Positions 56,630 through 64,000 are shown, counted from the first letter of the stretch. The stretch is 64,000 bases of DNA from Gammaproteobacteria bacterium (GCA_009841635.1 VXLJ01000027.1:21125-85124); one strand, 5' to 3'. A program made the numbers and translations. Notes: generated from the sequence alone by a model not told the origin.

Positions 56630-57742
56630 ATGGAACTTGACGAAGCCATCATCGTAACGCAAGACAAGCTCGCTATAGAGGGTGACTCTATTGGCGATTT
56701 GCTACCACACTTTCGCTCTTTTATTTCGCCGAATCTAATCGGTGACGCGCAATGGCACGAAATCCTCAGCAAAGGGAAATCGCTACCCATAACACTCGCT
56801 GCTCTGCCATTTGGGTTTGAGCTACCGTTGCATGAAGCTGAGCCGAAAGCGGATTTAGGTGTATCGCTGGCTAGTCGCACAAGGACTGCAGCACTCTTCA
56901 ATCAACGAGCGCAAGAGGACCCGAGCGACAAAACCGCGCAAATAATCGCACGGCTGTTCCGTCAAATCGATTCGAATGAGTCGATCCTCGAAGACATTGT
57001 CGGCCGCAAACTCATGCTGGAATTCGACATAGGTTCTGCTCGCTCTCAAGATGGTGCTGTGCCTGGTATGTTTTTACGACCAGGTGAGAAACCGATCGTC
57101 GGGGCAGCTGGCCAAATCGATGATGTTAGTCTGATTGTGGACGCTCTCGTGTCAAGCGTTGGTTGGGAGCGAAATGATCAGGAACGCGATTACGTAAAGC
57201 TTGCATATAGCAAGCAACCTGCAGATACGCGCATGGATTCCTTTGGTGTTTTCCCGTCTCGCGAACGATTTATTCGCCTAGCTGTTATGGGGTTTAAAAC
57301 ACCGGCTGAAGTAAGCGATTATCTTGACGCAATTCGGTGGCCCGGAGAACTTTCAGCAGTCGAAGATGTGATTGTTAGGTTCAACGAACGAACGAATATC
57401 GTTCGGTGTGGCACGAATATTGACGTCAGCGAACACGGTATAGGCCCGAGTTTAGGTCTAACCCTCGTGGTGAAACAACGCTATACAAACGAAGCTAGGT
57501 ATTGGCTGGACGGTTTGACGGACTGGGATCCATTTCTAGATGCGCTAGCCCACGAACCCCTTGTAGGTCAGGCTAAACTGAAAGAGCTCGCTTCCTGGGT
57601 CACGAAACCAACGACACTGTTCGGCAAGTCTGGTCGCTTTATGTTGCTGAGAGGCATACATCACATAAAGCTAGTAATCGAAGATAACACGCTCAGTAAA
57701 GCAAAAGCGTATGTATTTATGGTTTTAACTGCGGGTCTTTAG
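56630..57742 (+). CDS. RiPP-cluster protein of unknown function
   Basis: This 370-residue soluble protein is not a family I can name. It is not a nitroreductase-type TOMM dehydrogenase: no FMN motifs are seen. Its last third looks highly constrained (CGTNIDVSEHGIGPSLGLT, RYWLDGLTDWDPFLDAL, FGKSGRFMLLRGIHHIKLV), which suggests a conserved family associated with such clusters. A repeated pattern of FIRLAVMGF, segment and GLGL-like strand could be a beta-rich binding fold. It is the last plus-strand gene of the cluster, translationally close to the YcaO fusion. Confidence 0.6.
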   Translation: MELDEAIIVTQDKLAIEGDSIGDLLPHFRSFISPNLIGDAQWHEILSKGKSLPITLAALPFGFELPLHEAEPKADLGVSLASRTRTAALFNQRAQEDPSDKTAQIIARLFRQIDSNESILEDIVGRKLMLEFDIGSARSQDGAVPGMFLRPGEKPIVGAAGQIDDVSLIVDALVSSVGWERNDQERDYVKLAYSKQPADTRMDSFGVFPSRERFIRLAVMGFKTPAEVSDYLDAIRWPGELSAVEDVIVRFNERTNIVRCGTNIDVSEHGIGPSLGLTLVVKQRYTNEARYWLDGLTDWDPFLDALAHEPLVGQAKLKELASWVTKPTTLFGKSGRFMLLRGIHHIKLVIEDNTLSKAKAYVFMVLTAGL

Positions 57743-57765
57743 GATCAAACCCAAAAGCTGACAGA

Positions 57766-57790
57766 CCATCGCCCCATTTCAAGGCGATGG
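57766..57790. terminator. Hairpin after the RiPP operon
   Basis: CCATCGCC (57766-57773) and GGCGATGG (57783-57790) form an 8-bp perfect stem with a 9-nt loop, 23 bp past the last plus-strand stop. No T-tract follows on either strand, so it may be a weak or Rho-assisted terminator or an mRNA-stabilising end. Confidence 0.45.
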
Positions 57791-57810
57791 CCTAGTCACA
57801 AAATCAAATT

Positions 57811-57857
57811 AAAAAGATTGGCTTGCCGCGTCTACTAACAAGACGACAGTGGCAAGC
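57811..57857 (-). terminator. Terminator of the precursor peptide gene
   Basis: On the minus strand, 6 bp past the precursor stop, GCTTGCC (57857-57851) pairs with GGCAAGC (57827-57821), with an inner CGTCT/AGACG stem. The hairpin is followed by CAATCTTTTTAATTT. The T-run starts five bases after the stem. It lies between convergent genes and would insulate the precursor from the biosynthetic operon. Confidence 0.65.
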
Positions 57858-57863
57858 TTCAGA

Positions 57864-58115
57864 TTACCAACAGCAACAAAGACCTGCGGACACTGCTTCC
57901 AGTTGTTCTTCCGTGATATTCGGATCTGGCGGCAACGCGACGTGCACGGTTTGCATATCGCTCTCATGAATCTTTATCGTCATTGATTCTGGGATTGTGA
58001 TTCCCAGCTCCTGACTAATGGTGCTTTTAGGATCGGCTAGGAGCTGTTGTCTGAAGTCCGAATCTAAAGCAGACTTTTCGACAATTTGCTTCAGCATGTC
58101 ATCGCCATTTCTCAT
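57864..58115 (-). CDS. NHLP-leader RiPP precursor with predicted LCCCW core
   Basis: This 83-residue peptide has an NHLP leader (residues 1-78: FRQQLLADPK, ELGITIPES, KIHES, EEQLEAVSAG). The only residues after the Ala-Gly are Leu79-Cys80-Cys81-Cys82-Trp83. The three consecutive cysteines are the only cysteines in the protein, so they are the evident target of the YcaO enzyme encoded 1.2 kb away. I took ATG 58115, six bases after GGAG, rather than an in-frame TTG four codons upstream. The gene is convergent to the biosynthetic operon and has its own candidate promoter and terminator. The final product would be a modified pentapeptide of about 600 Da if cleavage is as predicted. Confidence 0.88.
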   Translation of the reverse strand: MRNGDDMLKQIVEKSALDSDFRQQLLADPKSTISQELGITIPESMTIKIHESDMQTVHVALPPDPNITEEQLEAVSAGLCCCW

Positions 58116-58148
58116 ACTACGCTCCAAAAAAGAGAAGGAATTTAGGCG

Positions 58149-58177
58149 ATTTTAGACGCTTATTTAGTTAATCGCAA
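58149..58177 (-). promoter_or_regulatory. Candidate sigma-70 promoter of the precursor gene
   Basis: On the minus strand TTGCGA (58177-58172), a 17-bp spacer and TAAAAT (58154-58149) lie 33 bp before the precursor ATG. The -10 matches five of six and the -35 four of six consensus positions. The surrounding sequence is AT-rich. It gives a short leader of about 27 nt. Confidence 0.5.
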
Positions 58178-58291
58178 TAGGCTGGCTTAAGATTTTTTAA
58201 AGGAACCAGTCCTTAAAAAAACGAGTGACAAAAATCTCAAAAAATTGGCTCAGTCACGAGCTACAAAGAACCGTGTTAAGTGATAAAAAAA

Positions 58292-58828
58292 CTAAGCTCT
58301 TGACGCTTGTTCATGCTTGAAGCACCAGTGCCAAGGTTCATAAATTACGCCATAGTCGTTGTCGCGCGGATACGTCATATAGAAACCAAAAGTCGCCGCG
58401 TTTTCAACTAACCACACGAATGCTGCCGAATCTTCGAATTCTTGTTCCACTGCTTCAAAGCCTGGCGTGGTGAGATCAAGTGCACAACCGCTATGGTGCT
58501 CACTGAAGCCAGGTGCTGCGACTCGCGTCAAGATTTCGTCAATCGAATCGCCTCGGTCGAGTTGGCGTTGTATGAGTTGTGCTTGATATTCAGGTGACCG
58601 AAATGCGGAAACGACGGCAATTTCCACGTTTGCTTCAGCTGCTGAGTTTTGTATGACGTGCCACGCCGCTGCCGCTGCTGAGCGAAGGCGCTGCGAGCGG
58701 TTGTAAATATCCTTGCCTATCTCAGTGAGATCGTCCGGCACTGGCTGCAGCGGGAGTTTCGTCGTTTCAGCATAGCTAGTCGAAATGCCTAATGTTTCGT
58801 GCAATTTACGTAACGAGGCATTCAACAC
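58292..58828 (-). CDS. M15-family D-Ala-D-Ala carboxypeptidase (VanY-like)
   Basis: This 178-residue peptidase has the M15B motifs SAFRSPEYQAQLI, SEHHSGCALDLT (zinc His and Asp) and EPWHW (catalytic Glu and last His ligand). Such enzymes trim D-alanine from peptidoglycan stems. No signal peptide is seen, so it may act on cytosolic muropeptides or the start may be missed. GTG start with AGGAC upstream, 10 bp after the CoA-transferase gene. A link to the adjacent RiPP precursor is possible but unsupported; a 176-bp gap separates them. Confidence 0.82.
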   Translation of the reverse strand: MLNASLRKLHETLGISTSYAETTKLPLQPVPDDLTEIGKDIYNRSQRLRSAAAAAWHVIQNSAAEANVEIAVVSAFRSPEYQAQLIQRQLDRGDSIDEILTRVAAPGFSEHHSGCALDLTTPGFEAVEQEFEDSAAFVWLVENAATFGFYMTYPRDNDYGVIYEPWHWCFKHEQASRA

Positions 58829-58838
58829 GACGCTTGTC

Positions 58839-60071
58839 CTAGCTCGCCGCTAGCTCAATTCGTTCGCGCGCAAGTTCCTCATTGCCAACGACCCCTCGCG
58901 TGTGCAAATCCTTCAGCGTGTCGTCCGACAGATTTAAATCCGCACGAAGTACTTGATCCGTGTGTTCCCCGAGCAACGGTGATGCAACTAGGTCTACATT
59001 GCTCTCTGAAAGCCGAGCTGGCCAGCCGAGCAGGCGTACCTCACCATGGTCGCGATGTTTGATATTTTTGATGAAACCCCGTTCAAGCAAGTGTGGGTCA
59101 GTAAACAGCTCGTGCGTCTCATTGACAGGACTGGCGCATACACCCGAGAAGGCGAATTGCTCGGCTGCCGCTTGTTTTGATTGGGATTTGGTCCAATCTG
59201 CGATTAGATCAAATAACTCTCGCCGGTTCTGATAACGGCCTGCAGGCGTCGCGAAACGTTCATCTTGCATCAATGTCGGTCTACCGATCGCTTTACCCAC
59301 GCCATCCCACATGCGCTTGTTTACCGCCATGATGTAGACGTAATCGTTTGGTCCACCTGGCGCACAGGGGTACATCGCCATAAATGGGTTTTCGCCATTC
59401 GCACTTCGGCGGCTTGGTATCGAACCGAATTGCGTTCTAGAAACCGCAGTTCGCAGGTAGTAGGTCATGGCCTCTTGCATAGCAAGCTCAATGAGTTGAC
59501 CTTTGCCGGTCTTTAAACGCTGCACGTAGGCTGCTGTAATGGCTAATGCCGCTTGCATCCCTGTACCTGCGTCGCCAGTCGTCGGACCAGGCCGCATGGG
59601 TGGACCGTCAGGGTTGCCGGTTATTGACATGGCCCCAGCCGCAGCTTGCGCCACCATGTCCATGCACTTGTGATTCGCACGTGGTCCGCTGGTGCCAAAT
59701 CCTTTGATTCGAGCGTAAATCAAGGCTGGGTTTTCTTCGCGCATGACTTCGTAGTCGATGTCCAGCTTTTCAATCACGCCGGGTCCGTAGTTTTCTACAA
59801 AAACGTCATAGTGCTTAACCATCCGGATCAACAAATCGCGTCCTTCTGAATGGCTGAGATCGATCGTGACACTGCGCTTATTGCTATTCCAATTCACGAA
59901 ATATTCAGCGTCAATCGTTTCACCGCGGGCACGCCCTCGACCGGGATCACCAACCTCGGGTTTTTCGATTTTTACGACATCCGCACCGAGAAAGGCAAGG
60001 GATTGAGTGCAACACGTACCTGCTTCAAACTGTGTCATATCTAAGACACGCATTCCATCAAGTGCTGCCAT
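58839..60071 (-). CDS. CaiB/BaiF-family CoA-transferase (class III)
   Basis: This 410-residue enzyme moves CoA between acyl groups by ping-pong through an aspartyl-CoA. The family opening RVLDMTQFEAGTCCTQSLA and LGADVVKIEKPEVGDPGR, then MVAQAAAGAMSITG and the catalytic-region aspartate in TGDAGTGMQAAL, are clear. I took ATG 60071 behind AAGGAA; an upstream in-frame start would add 51 unconserved residues. The substrate could be carnitine, a bile acid, oxalate or a branched dicarboxylate. The nearby gene content does not narrow it. Confidence 0.88.
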   Translation of the reverse strand: MAALDGMRVLDMTQFEAGTCCTQSLAFLGADVVKIEKPEVGDPGRGRARGETIDAEYFVNWNSNKRSVTIDLSHSEGRDLLIRMVKHYDVFVENYGPGVIEKLDIDYEVMREENPALIYARIKGFGTSGPRANHKCMDMVAQAAAGAMSITGNPDGPPMRPGPTTGDAGTGMQAALAITAAYVQRLKTGKGQLIELAMQEAMTYYLRTAVSRTQFGSIPSRRSANGENPFMAMYPCAPGGPNDYVYIMAVNKRMWDGVGKAIGRPTLMQDERFATPAGRYQNRRELFDLIADWTKSQSKQAAAEQFAFSGVCASPVNETHELFTDPHLLERGFIKNIKHRDHGEVRLLGWPARLSESNVDLVASPLLGEHTDQVLRADLNLSDDTLKDLHTRGVVGNEELARERIELAAS

Positions 60072-60228
60072 GTTGTATTCCTTTTGCGCCTTTGAAAATA
60101 TTAGCGAGTGAGCGAGTCGGCAGGAGTTCGTAGCTTGCACCCTACAAGGACCAGCACCTAGCGATGCGGGTTTATTTCGGCCTAACCTTAACATTGGCGC
60201 CAATACCACGACCAATGCAAACACTTAC

Positions 60229-60714
60229 GTGTCTAAAGTTGCCATTGAAGTCGTTCGTGAATCGCTGCACTTTTCTGCCGCACATTTCACAATCTTCTCC
60301 GCTACAAAAAGAGAGCGCATTCACGGTCACAATTTTCGTTTGAATGGCATATTCGAGTGTGAAGTGGACTCGAATGGCTTGTGTTTCGACTATGGTGACC
60401 TTAAGCAAGTGCTCCAATCGCTTTGCGACTCATTGGACGAGCTGTTCTTGATCCCAGCTGATTCGCCTTATTTAGACATTTCGACGCAAGGCAAATCAAC
60501 TCACGTAACCTTTAATGATGAGACCATCTCTGTACCTACACAAGACATACGTCTATTGCCACTGCGCAACATCACGGTCGAAGAACTCGCTAATTGGGTT
60601 GCCTTGCAACTTGCAAATGACAAGAACTTTCAATCACTGGGTATCAGCAAAATGACCATCAAAGTCGCCTCTGGGTCGGCCCAGTGGGGTGTCGTGGACA
60701 AGGATCTAAACTGA
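60229..60714 (+). CDS. 6-pyruvoyl-tetrahydropterin synthase-like enzyme (PTPS/QueD superfamily)
   Basis: This 161-residue protein has the T-fold zinc histidines (HFSAAHF and IHGHNF). In QueD and classical PTPS a catalytic Cys lies before HGH; here the segment is ERIHGH, giving the ExxHGH pattern reported for PTPS-III, which replaces dihydroneopterin aldolase (FolB) in folate synthesis. The second catalytic His is also altered (LDELFLIP for LDHxxLN). A central insertion of about 35 residues recalls the divergent PTPS-related group. So it may act in folate or pterin synthesis rather than queuosine. GTG start; the next gene overlaps its end. Confidence 0.7.
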   Translation: MSKVAIEVVRESLHFSAAHFTIFSATKRERIHGHNFRLNGIFECEVDSNGLCFDYGDLKQVLQSLCDSLDELFLIPADSPYLDISTQGKSTHVTFNDETISVPTQDIRLLPLRNITVEELANWVALQLANDKNFQSLGISKMTIKVASGSAQWGVVDKDLN

Positions 60715-61406
60715 ATACTGTTGTCATCACCGGTGCGAGCGCCGGAATCGGTCTCGCTGCCACTTACAAATTCATCGCCAAGGATTGGCAGGTCGTCAAT
60801 CTTTCACGTCGGCCTTGTCCTAATTCAGACGTCCTAAGCATTGCTTGCGATTTATCGAAACCAGATTTTTTCACCTCGATTGCGGATCCTCTTTTATCCG
60901 CGGTTGCATCGTCTGACGTAATTCATCTTGTTCACAATGCCGCTCGCTACTTGAACGATTCGGCGCTCGAAACCGACGACACAACGCTCGCTGAGGCGCT
61001 CCAGACCAACGTTCTCGCCCCGAATACGCTGAATCGAAATCTGATACCGCTCATGAAACCTGGTTCAAGTATTACGCTGGTCGGTTCAACGCTGGCTGAA
61101 AAAGCAGTCGCCGGTTGCTTTTCGTACGTCACTTCTAAACATGCGCAAGTCGGCCTCATGCGAGCCTTATGTCAAGATCTCGCAGGAACTGGGATACATA
61201 CCGCGATGATCTGTCCTGGCTTTACAGATACCGAAATGTTGCGCTCGCACGTTCCGGAAGACGCGATGTCAATTGTCGCGTCGATGTCGGCTTTTGGTCG
61301 CCTTATCGAACCTGACGAAATCGCCGACGCAATCCTTTGGGCTATCGAGAGCCCTGTGCTGAACGGCAGTGTGGTTCACGCCAATCTAGGTCAAATTGAA
61401 AATTAA
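60684..61406 (+). CDS. Short-chain dehydrogenase, possible pterin reductase
   Basis: This is a 240-residue SDR with TGASAGIG, NAAR in place of the usual NNAG, serine in LVGSTLAE, and YVTSK as the YxxxK pair. The PTPS-like gene overlaps its start by 31 bp if GTG 60684 is used; the conserved fold starts at TVVITG about 11 codons in. A PTPS partner suggests sepiapterin/dihydromonapterin reductase-like activity, but the sequence alone does not exclude a general carbonyl reductase. Confidence 0.75.
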   Translation: MGCRGQGSKLNTVVITGASAGIGLAATYKFIAKDWQVVNLSRRPCPNSDVLSIACDLSKPDFFTSIADPLLSAVASSDVIHLVHNAARYLNDSALETDDTTLAEALQTNVLAPNTLNRNLIPLMKPGSSITLVGSTLAEKAVAGCFSYVTSKHAQVGLMRALCQDLAGTGIHTAMICPGFTDTEMLRSHVPEDAMSIVASMSAFGRLIEPDEIADAILWAIESPVLNGSVVHANLGQIEN

Positions 61407-61418
61407 GCGTCGATAAAT

Positions 61419-62234
61419 ATGAGCGAAGCAACTATCGGTCCGAATTACCGCTTGCGTCGCCAGCGGGTATTTCTCATATTCAGTGGCCTATTTCTAGGCA
61501 CATTGGGTGTGTTGAACATCCTGGGTATTACGCGCTTCTTGGATTTCTCGTTTTCTTTCTTTGGTCTCTTCGAGATCCCCATGGTGCTTGCGGTAGGTGT
61601 GCTCCCTTATCCCGTCACGTTTCTATGCACCGACCTAATTAGCGAGTTGTATGGCCGCAAGCGTGCCACCGATATGGTCGTCGTTGGTTTGCTTGTCAAT
61701 ATTTGGATTGTCTTCTTTCTTTGGCTAGGCGGTGTATTGCCTGGCAGCGATGTAGATCCTTTAACGGGCGAGGTGATGCGGGACGCAGCAGGGAGAGAAC
61801 CTATTTTCTTTGAGATTCAAAGAATGACGTTCGGCACTGTCGCCGCATCCATGATCGCCTATCTAACGGCTCAATATTGCGATGTGCGCCTTTTTCATTT
61901 TTGGAAACGCGTGACAAACGGCAAACATCTGTGGTTGCGCAACAACGGGTCTACGGTTGTGAGTCAGTTAGTCGACACAACCGCTGTCATTTTGGTTGCT
62001 CATTTTTGGGCGAGTGCGCTGCCAATAAACACAGATGAGCCATTAGTGACTCAGCTGGTCGTGCTCATTCTGTCAGGATACGTCTTCAAACTCACAGTGG
62101 CATTGGTAGATACCGGACCCATATACGCCGCTGTGCACTATTTACGACCATATCTAGGATTAAAGCCCAACGAAGAGATCGATCCGTCGGATTTCGAAGC
62201 AACGCAGGTGGTCCTCGAAGCAGAATCTAGCTGA
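61419..62234 (+). CDS. VUT-family queuosine-precursor transporter (YhhQ-like)
   Basis: This 271-residue inner-membrane protein has about six to seven hydrophobic segments and the family's VGVLPYPVTFLCTDLISELYGRKRA signature (in two parts, LPYPVTFL and TDLISELYG), plus an inner SQLVDTTAVI motif. YhhQ imports 7-cyano-7-deazaguanine-type precursors of queuosine. It lies 12 bp after the SDR and may be in one operon with the PTPS-like enzyme, giving the group a deazapurine/pterin theme. An unlinked tgt would be its partner. Confidence 0.85.
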   Translation: MSEATIGPNYRLRRQRVFLIFSGLFLGTLGVLNILGITRFLDFSFSFFGLFEIPMVLAVGVLPYPVTFLCTDLISELYGRKRATDMVVVGLLVNIWIVFFLWLGGVLPGSDVDPLTGEVMRDAAGREPIFFEIQRMTFGTVAASMIAYLTAQYCDVRLFHFWKRVTNGKHLWLRNNGSTVVSQLVDTTAVILVAHFWASALPINTDEPLVTQLVVLILSGYVFKLTVALVDTGPIYAAVHYLRPYLGLKPNEEIDPSDFEATQVVLEAESS

Positions 62235-62241
62235 AGCGCTG

Positions 62242-63189
62242 CTAAGCGAGCAAAGTTTCGGCAGTTAGAGCTACAGATTGCTTGAGTGTTTCACTTGCTA
62301 CGCCACCGATGCGAAGCCTCGTTACCACCAAGTGCGTGACGTCGAGTTCTGCCTGGTAGCGGGCGGCCATGTCGCGAATAAATGCCGGCTCGCCAATCAG
62401 TGCCCAATCGTCGACGGTGATTGGCGTCTGTCTATCGTCGACTTCGCGTGCCATTTGCGCCGCTTGTTCGTTCAAGCGGCTACGAACCCCCTCAATTTCG
62501 CTGCGATTTCTCGAGCAGAATACGGTTCGCATGATCGGCACTTCGCTCGGGATTGGCAATCCGGCCCCTTCGCAGGCTTCTCGATGAATCGAGAGATTCC
62601 CTCGCAACCTATCAAACGTCTCGCCTGGGGACGCCAAATACGGGCATCCTAACGAACCGGCTTGTTTCAGCGCGAGCGGACCGAACGCTGCAACCCAAAT
62701 CGGCGGGTGTGGTTTCTGAACCGGTAACGGTGAAATCGCAGTTGCACCTGGTTCGTCCCCAACAACCTGTCCCGCCCACGCACGTTGCATGATGTCTAAA
62801 CAGTTTTTTAGCAGTTTACGTTTGCGACTACGGTCTACCCCGAAGGTACTGAATAGTTCAGGCGCGTAGCCGCGGCCAATGCCTAGCGTCAAGCGTCCTG
62901 CAGAAAGCTGATCCAACACAGCCACTTGCTCCGCAGCAAGCAAAGGTTGACGAAGGGGCAAAAGGTATGACGTTGTGCCCAAGCGCAATTTCGTCGTCAT
63001 CGCAGCGACTGCAGCGAGCAACATCAAAGGATCTGGAATCGCGCTACCTGATGTGAAGTGGTGCTCGGGCAGCCAAAACGATTCGTACCCACAAGCCTCA
63101 CCAAATTGTGCTTGCTCGCCAAGTATCTGCGCAGTATGGGTGTCGCGCAAAGACCACGGCGTCAACCCAAGGTGCAACGAAGAATCCAT
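62242..63189 (-). CDS. LLM-class flavin-dependent oxidoreductase
   Basis: This 315-residue luciferase-like TIM-barrel protein has family segments YESFWLPEHHF, LRLGTTSYLLPLRQPLLAAEQ, LDQLSAGRLTLGIGRGY and PPIWVAAFG. Members use reduced FMN or F420 to oxidise varied substrates. SGRLTLGIGRG fits the bacterial FMN alkanal-monooxygenase-like group. It is convergent with the transporter gene and stands alone, so no substrate can be given. Confidence 0.85.
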   Translation of the reverse strand: MDSSLHLGLTPWSLRDTHTAQILGEQAQFGEACGYESFWLPEHHFTSGSAIPDPLMLLAAVAAMTTKLRLGTTSYLLPLRQPLLAAEQVAVLDQLSAGRLTLGIGRGYAPELFSTFGVDRSRKRKLLKNCLDIMQRAWAGQVVGDEPGATAISPLPVQKPHPPIWVAAFGPLALKQAGSLGCPYLASPGETFDRLRGNLSIHREACEGAGLPIPSEVPIMRTVFCSRNRSEIEGVRSRLNEQAAQMAREVDDRQTPITVDDWALIGEPAFIRDMAARYQAELDVTHLVVTRLRIGGVASETLKQSVALTAETLLA

Positions 63190-63624
63190 ACGTGGGCAGG
63201 TCGATCAGCCGGATTTCATTTGATGAATTCCGCTGCATTCAGTTTTTGTATCAATTTGGTAATCCTCACGTCCCTTCCGTCTGTAACTCCGCAATGAAAA
63301 TCACCAACAACTGCTATACATATGCAACGACCTGCAGAGACATGCCATGCGAAGAATAACCGTGAATTCGAGTACTCAATCGCTGAGTAGATCTGGGAAA
63401 CTGCATCGAATCAATTGAACTAGGGTTAAAGGAAACACCTTGACGCGCCGTGCAGCAACTTTATTTTCGCGTATTTATTTAGAACCTTGAAGGCGGCAAG
63501 AATGCATGAAATCGAGCAACGAACGCGATTTACCCCTAATCAAAAATCCGCCATTTAGCTACAAAGGGTCGTCTCATACAAACGGTAAACTTGCACAGCT
63601 CATTGCGATTTTCTAGGTTTGCGC
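63190..63624. other. Intergenic region before the right-end gene
   Basis: This 435-bp divergent region shows no supportable gene. Short open frames here have no motifs. It should carry the promoters of the LLM oxidoreductase (leftward) and of the partial gene (rightward), but I could not pick out convincing elements. No tRNA is seen. Confidence 0.5.
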
Positions 63625-64000
63625 ATGCCTGCGATCAAACGTTTGGCAACAGTCCCATCTGACGAATTTTGTCCTCGTGTGACGTCTTTCACGCGACCAG
63701 CAAAGCACTTTCGTTATCTCAATGCAGCTAATGGTGATTGGCTGGCGACGCAAGACGGTGCGACATTGCACGTGCAAGAGTTTGTCGATGACGCCGCCAT
63801 TTGGGACATTGTCGAGGGTGGCTTTCAGCATGCCGCAACCGGTCTTCGGATTGCTACCAGCAGTACGGAACTAGATTCTCGATGTCACGTATCCTTAAAT
63901 GACAAAGCCATCGCGGCCGATGGTAGCGAAGGAGAGGCCAGCGAGTTCACGATTGCACACGGCCCAGAAGAGATGCCGTCGCAGTACCTTAAAACGCTTC
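63625..64000 (+). CDS. Unknown protein, N-terminus only
   Basis: An open frame starts with ATG at 63625 (MPAIKRLATVPSDEF) and runs 125 codons to the right edge without a stop. It has no signal peptide or membrane segment. Codon use looks coding (GC-rich third positions mixed, few rare codons) and no gene is open on the other strand over its length beyond a 72-codon shadow. The last visible part (IAHGPEEMPSQYLKTL) could lead into an enzyme domain, but no family can be named from what is visible. Confidence 0.6.
   Translation, partial: MPAIKRLATVPSDEFCPRVTSFTRPAKHFRYLNAANGDWLATQDGATLHVQEFVDDAAIWDIVEGGFQHAATGLRIATSSTELDSRCHVSLNDKAIAADGSEGEASEFTIAHGPEEMPSQYLKTL

Noticed and set aside
58193..58221. 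AAGGA-ACCAG-TCCTT flanked by T-run and A-run, upstream of the precursor promoter
   Set aside because: The stem is only 5 bp and the T-run precedes rather than follows the hairpin on both strands, so it does not work as a terminator in either direction.
63613..63831. A 72-codon minus-strand frame at the right end
   Set aside because: It is the antisense shadow of the plus-strand frame starting at 63625, which is longer and stays open to the edge.
1..64000. CRISPR arrays, rRNA, tRNA, insertion sequences or prophage genes
   Set aside because: I looked for short spaced direct repeats, tRNA arm motifs, transposase motifs and phage proteins in every gap and found none that I can support by eye.

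Overview
This window looks like chromosome of a free-living, probably marine, gammaproteobacterium of no lineage I can name. Support for this is the gammaproteobacterial order rluC / maf / yceD-rpmF-plsX-fabD-fabG-acpP-fabF-mltG-tmk-holB, the lepA-rnc-era-recO block, an rpoE-rseA-rseC locus, and a phoBR-pstSCAB-phoU operon with the long PstC and PstA forms. Base composition is near 50% GC by eye. Many starts are GTG or TTG, and genes often overlap by 4 bp.

Layout. (1) 1-1074: the N-terminus of an exported protein and a dienelactone hydrolase. (2) 1256-9751: a complete phosphate-starvation operon (phoB, phoR, pstS, pstC, pstA, pstB, phoU) behind a recognisable Pho box. (3) 9768-16162: mixed metabolic genes (SDR, crotonase, HAD, PfkB kinase, MoaD-like protein, an NTF2-like protein, a TauD-type dioxygenase) with a 0.67 kb gene-poor stretch. 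(4) 16534-20152: a three-subunit molybdenum hydroxylase operon ending in a clear terminator; a 21-bp perfect palindrome lies between it and divergent pepQ. (5) 21572-39156: a long minus-strand housekeeping block (holB, tmk, mltG, fatty-acid genes, rpmF, rluC, relA, recO, era, two tandem rnc genes, lepA, M32 carboxypeptidase), interrupted only by maf. fabH, pabC and lepB are absent from their usual places. (6) 39291-42659: an AmpG-like transporter and the envelope-stress locus rpoE-rseA-rseC without rseB, with sigma-E-like promoters. (7) 43004-58115: a P1-family autoprocessing peptidase followed by a ribosomal peptide natural product (RiPP) cluster. (8) 58292-64000: an M15 peptidase and a CaiB-type CoA-transferase, then a pterin/deazapurine group (PTPS-like enzyme, SDR, VUT-family transporter), an LLM flavin oxidoreductase and the start of an unknown gene.

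The notable system is region 7. It encodes a very short HlyD-like adaptor, a C39-peptidase ABC exporter and a second NHLM-type ABC protein. It also encodes an NHLP leader fused to a terpene-cyclase-like alpha/alpha toroid, an AlkB-type di-iron membrane oxygenase fused to a GlnE-like domain, a leader-binding/YcaO cyclodehydratase fusion and a conserved protein of unknown role. Convergent to these is an 83-residue NHLP precursor whose predicted core is only Leu-Cys-Cys-Cys-Trp, with its own promoter and terminator. I infer that YcaO cyclises the three cysteines to thiazolines, that the AlkB-like and toroid proteins may tailor the product, and that the C39 transporter removes the leader after Ala-Gly and exports it. 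No flavin (SagB-type) dehydrogenase is present. A small tandem-azoline peptide, possibly metal-binding, is the working hypothesis; none of the chemistry is shown by sequence alone.
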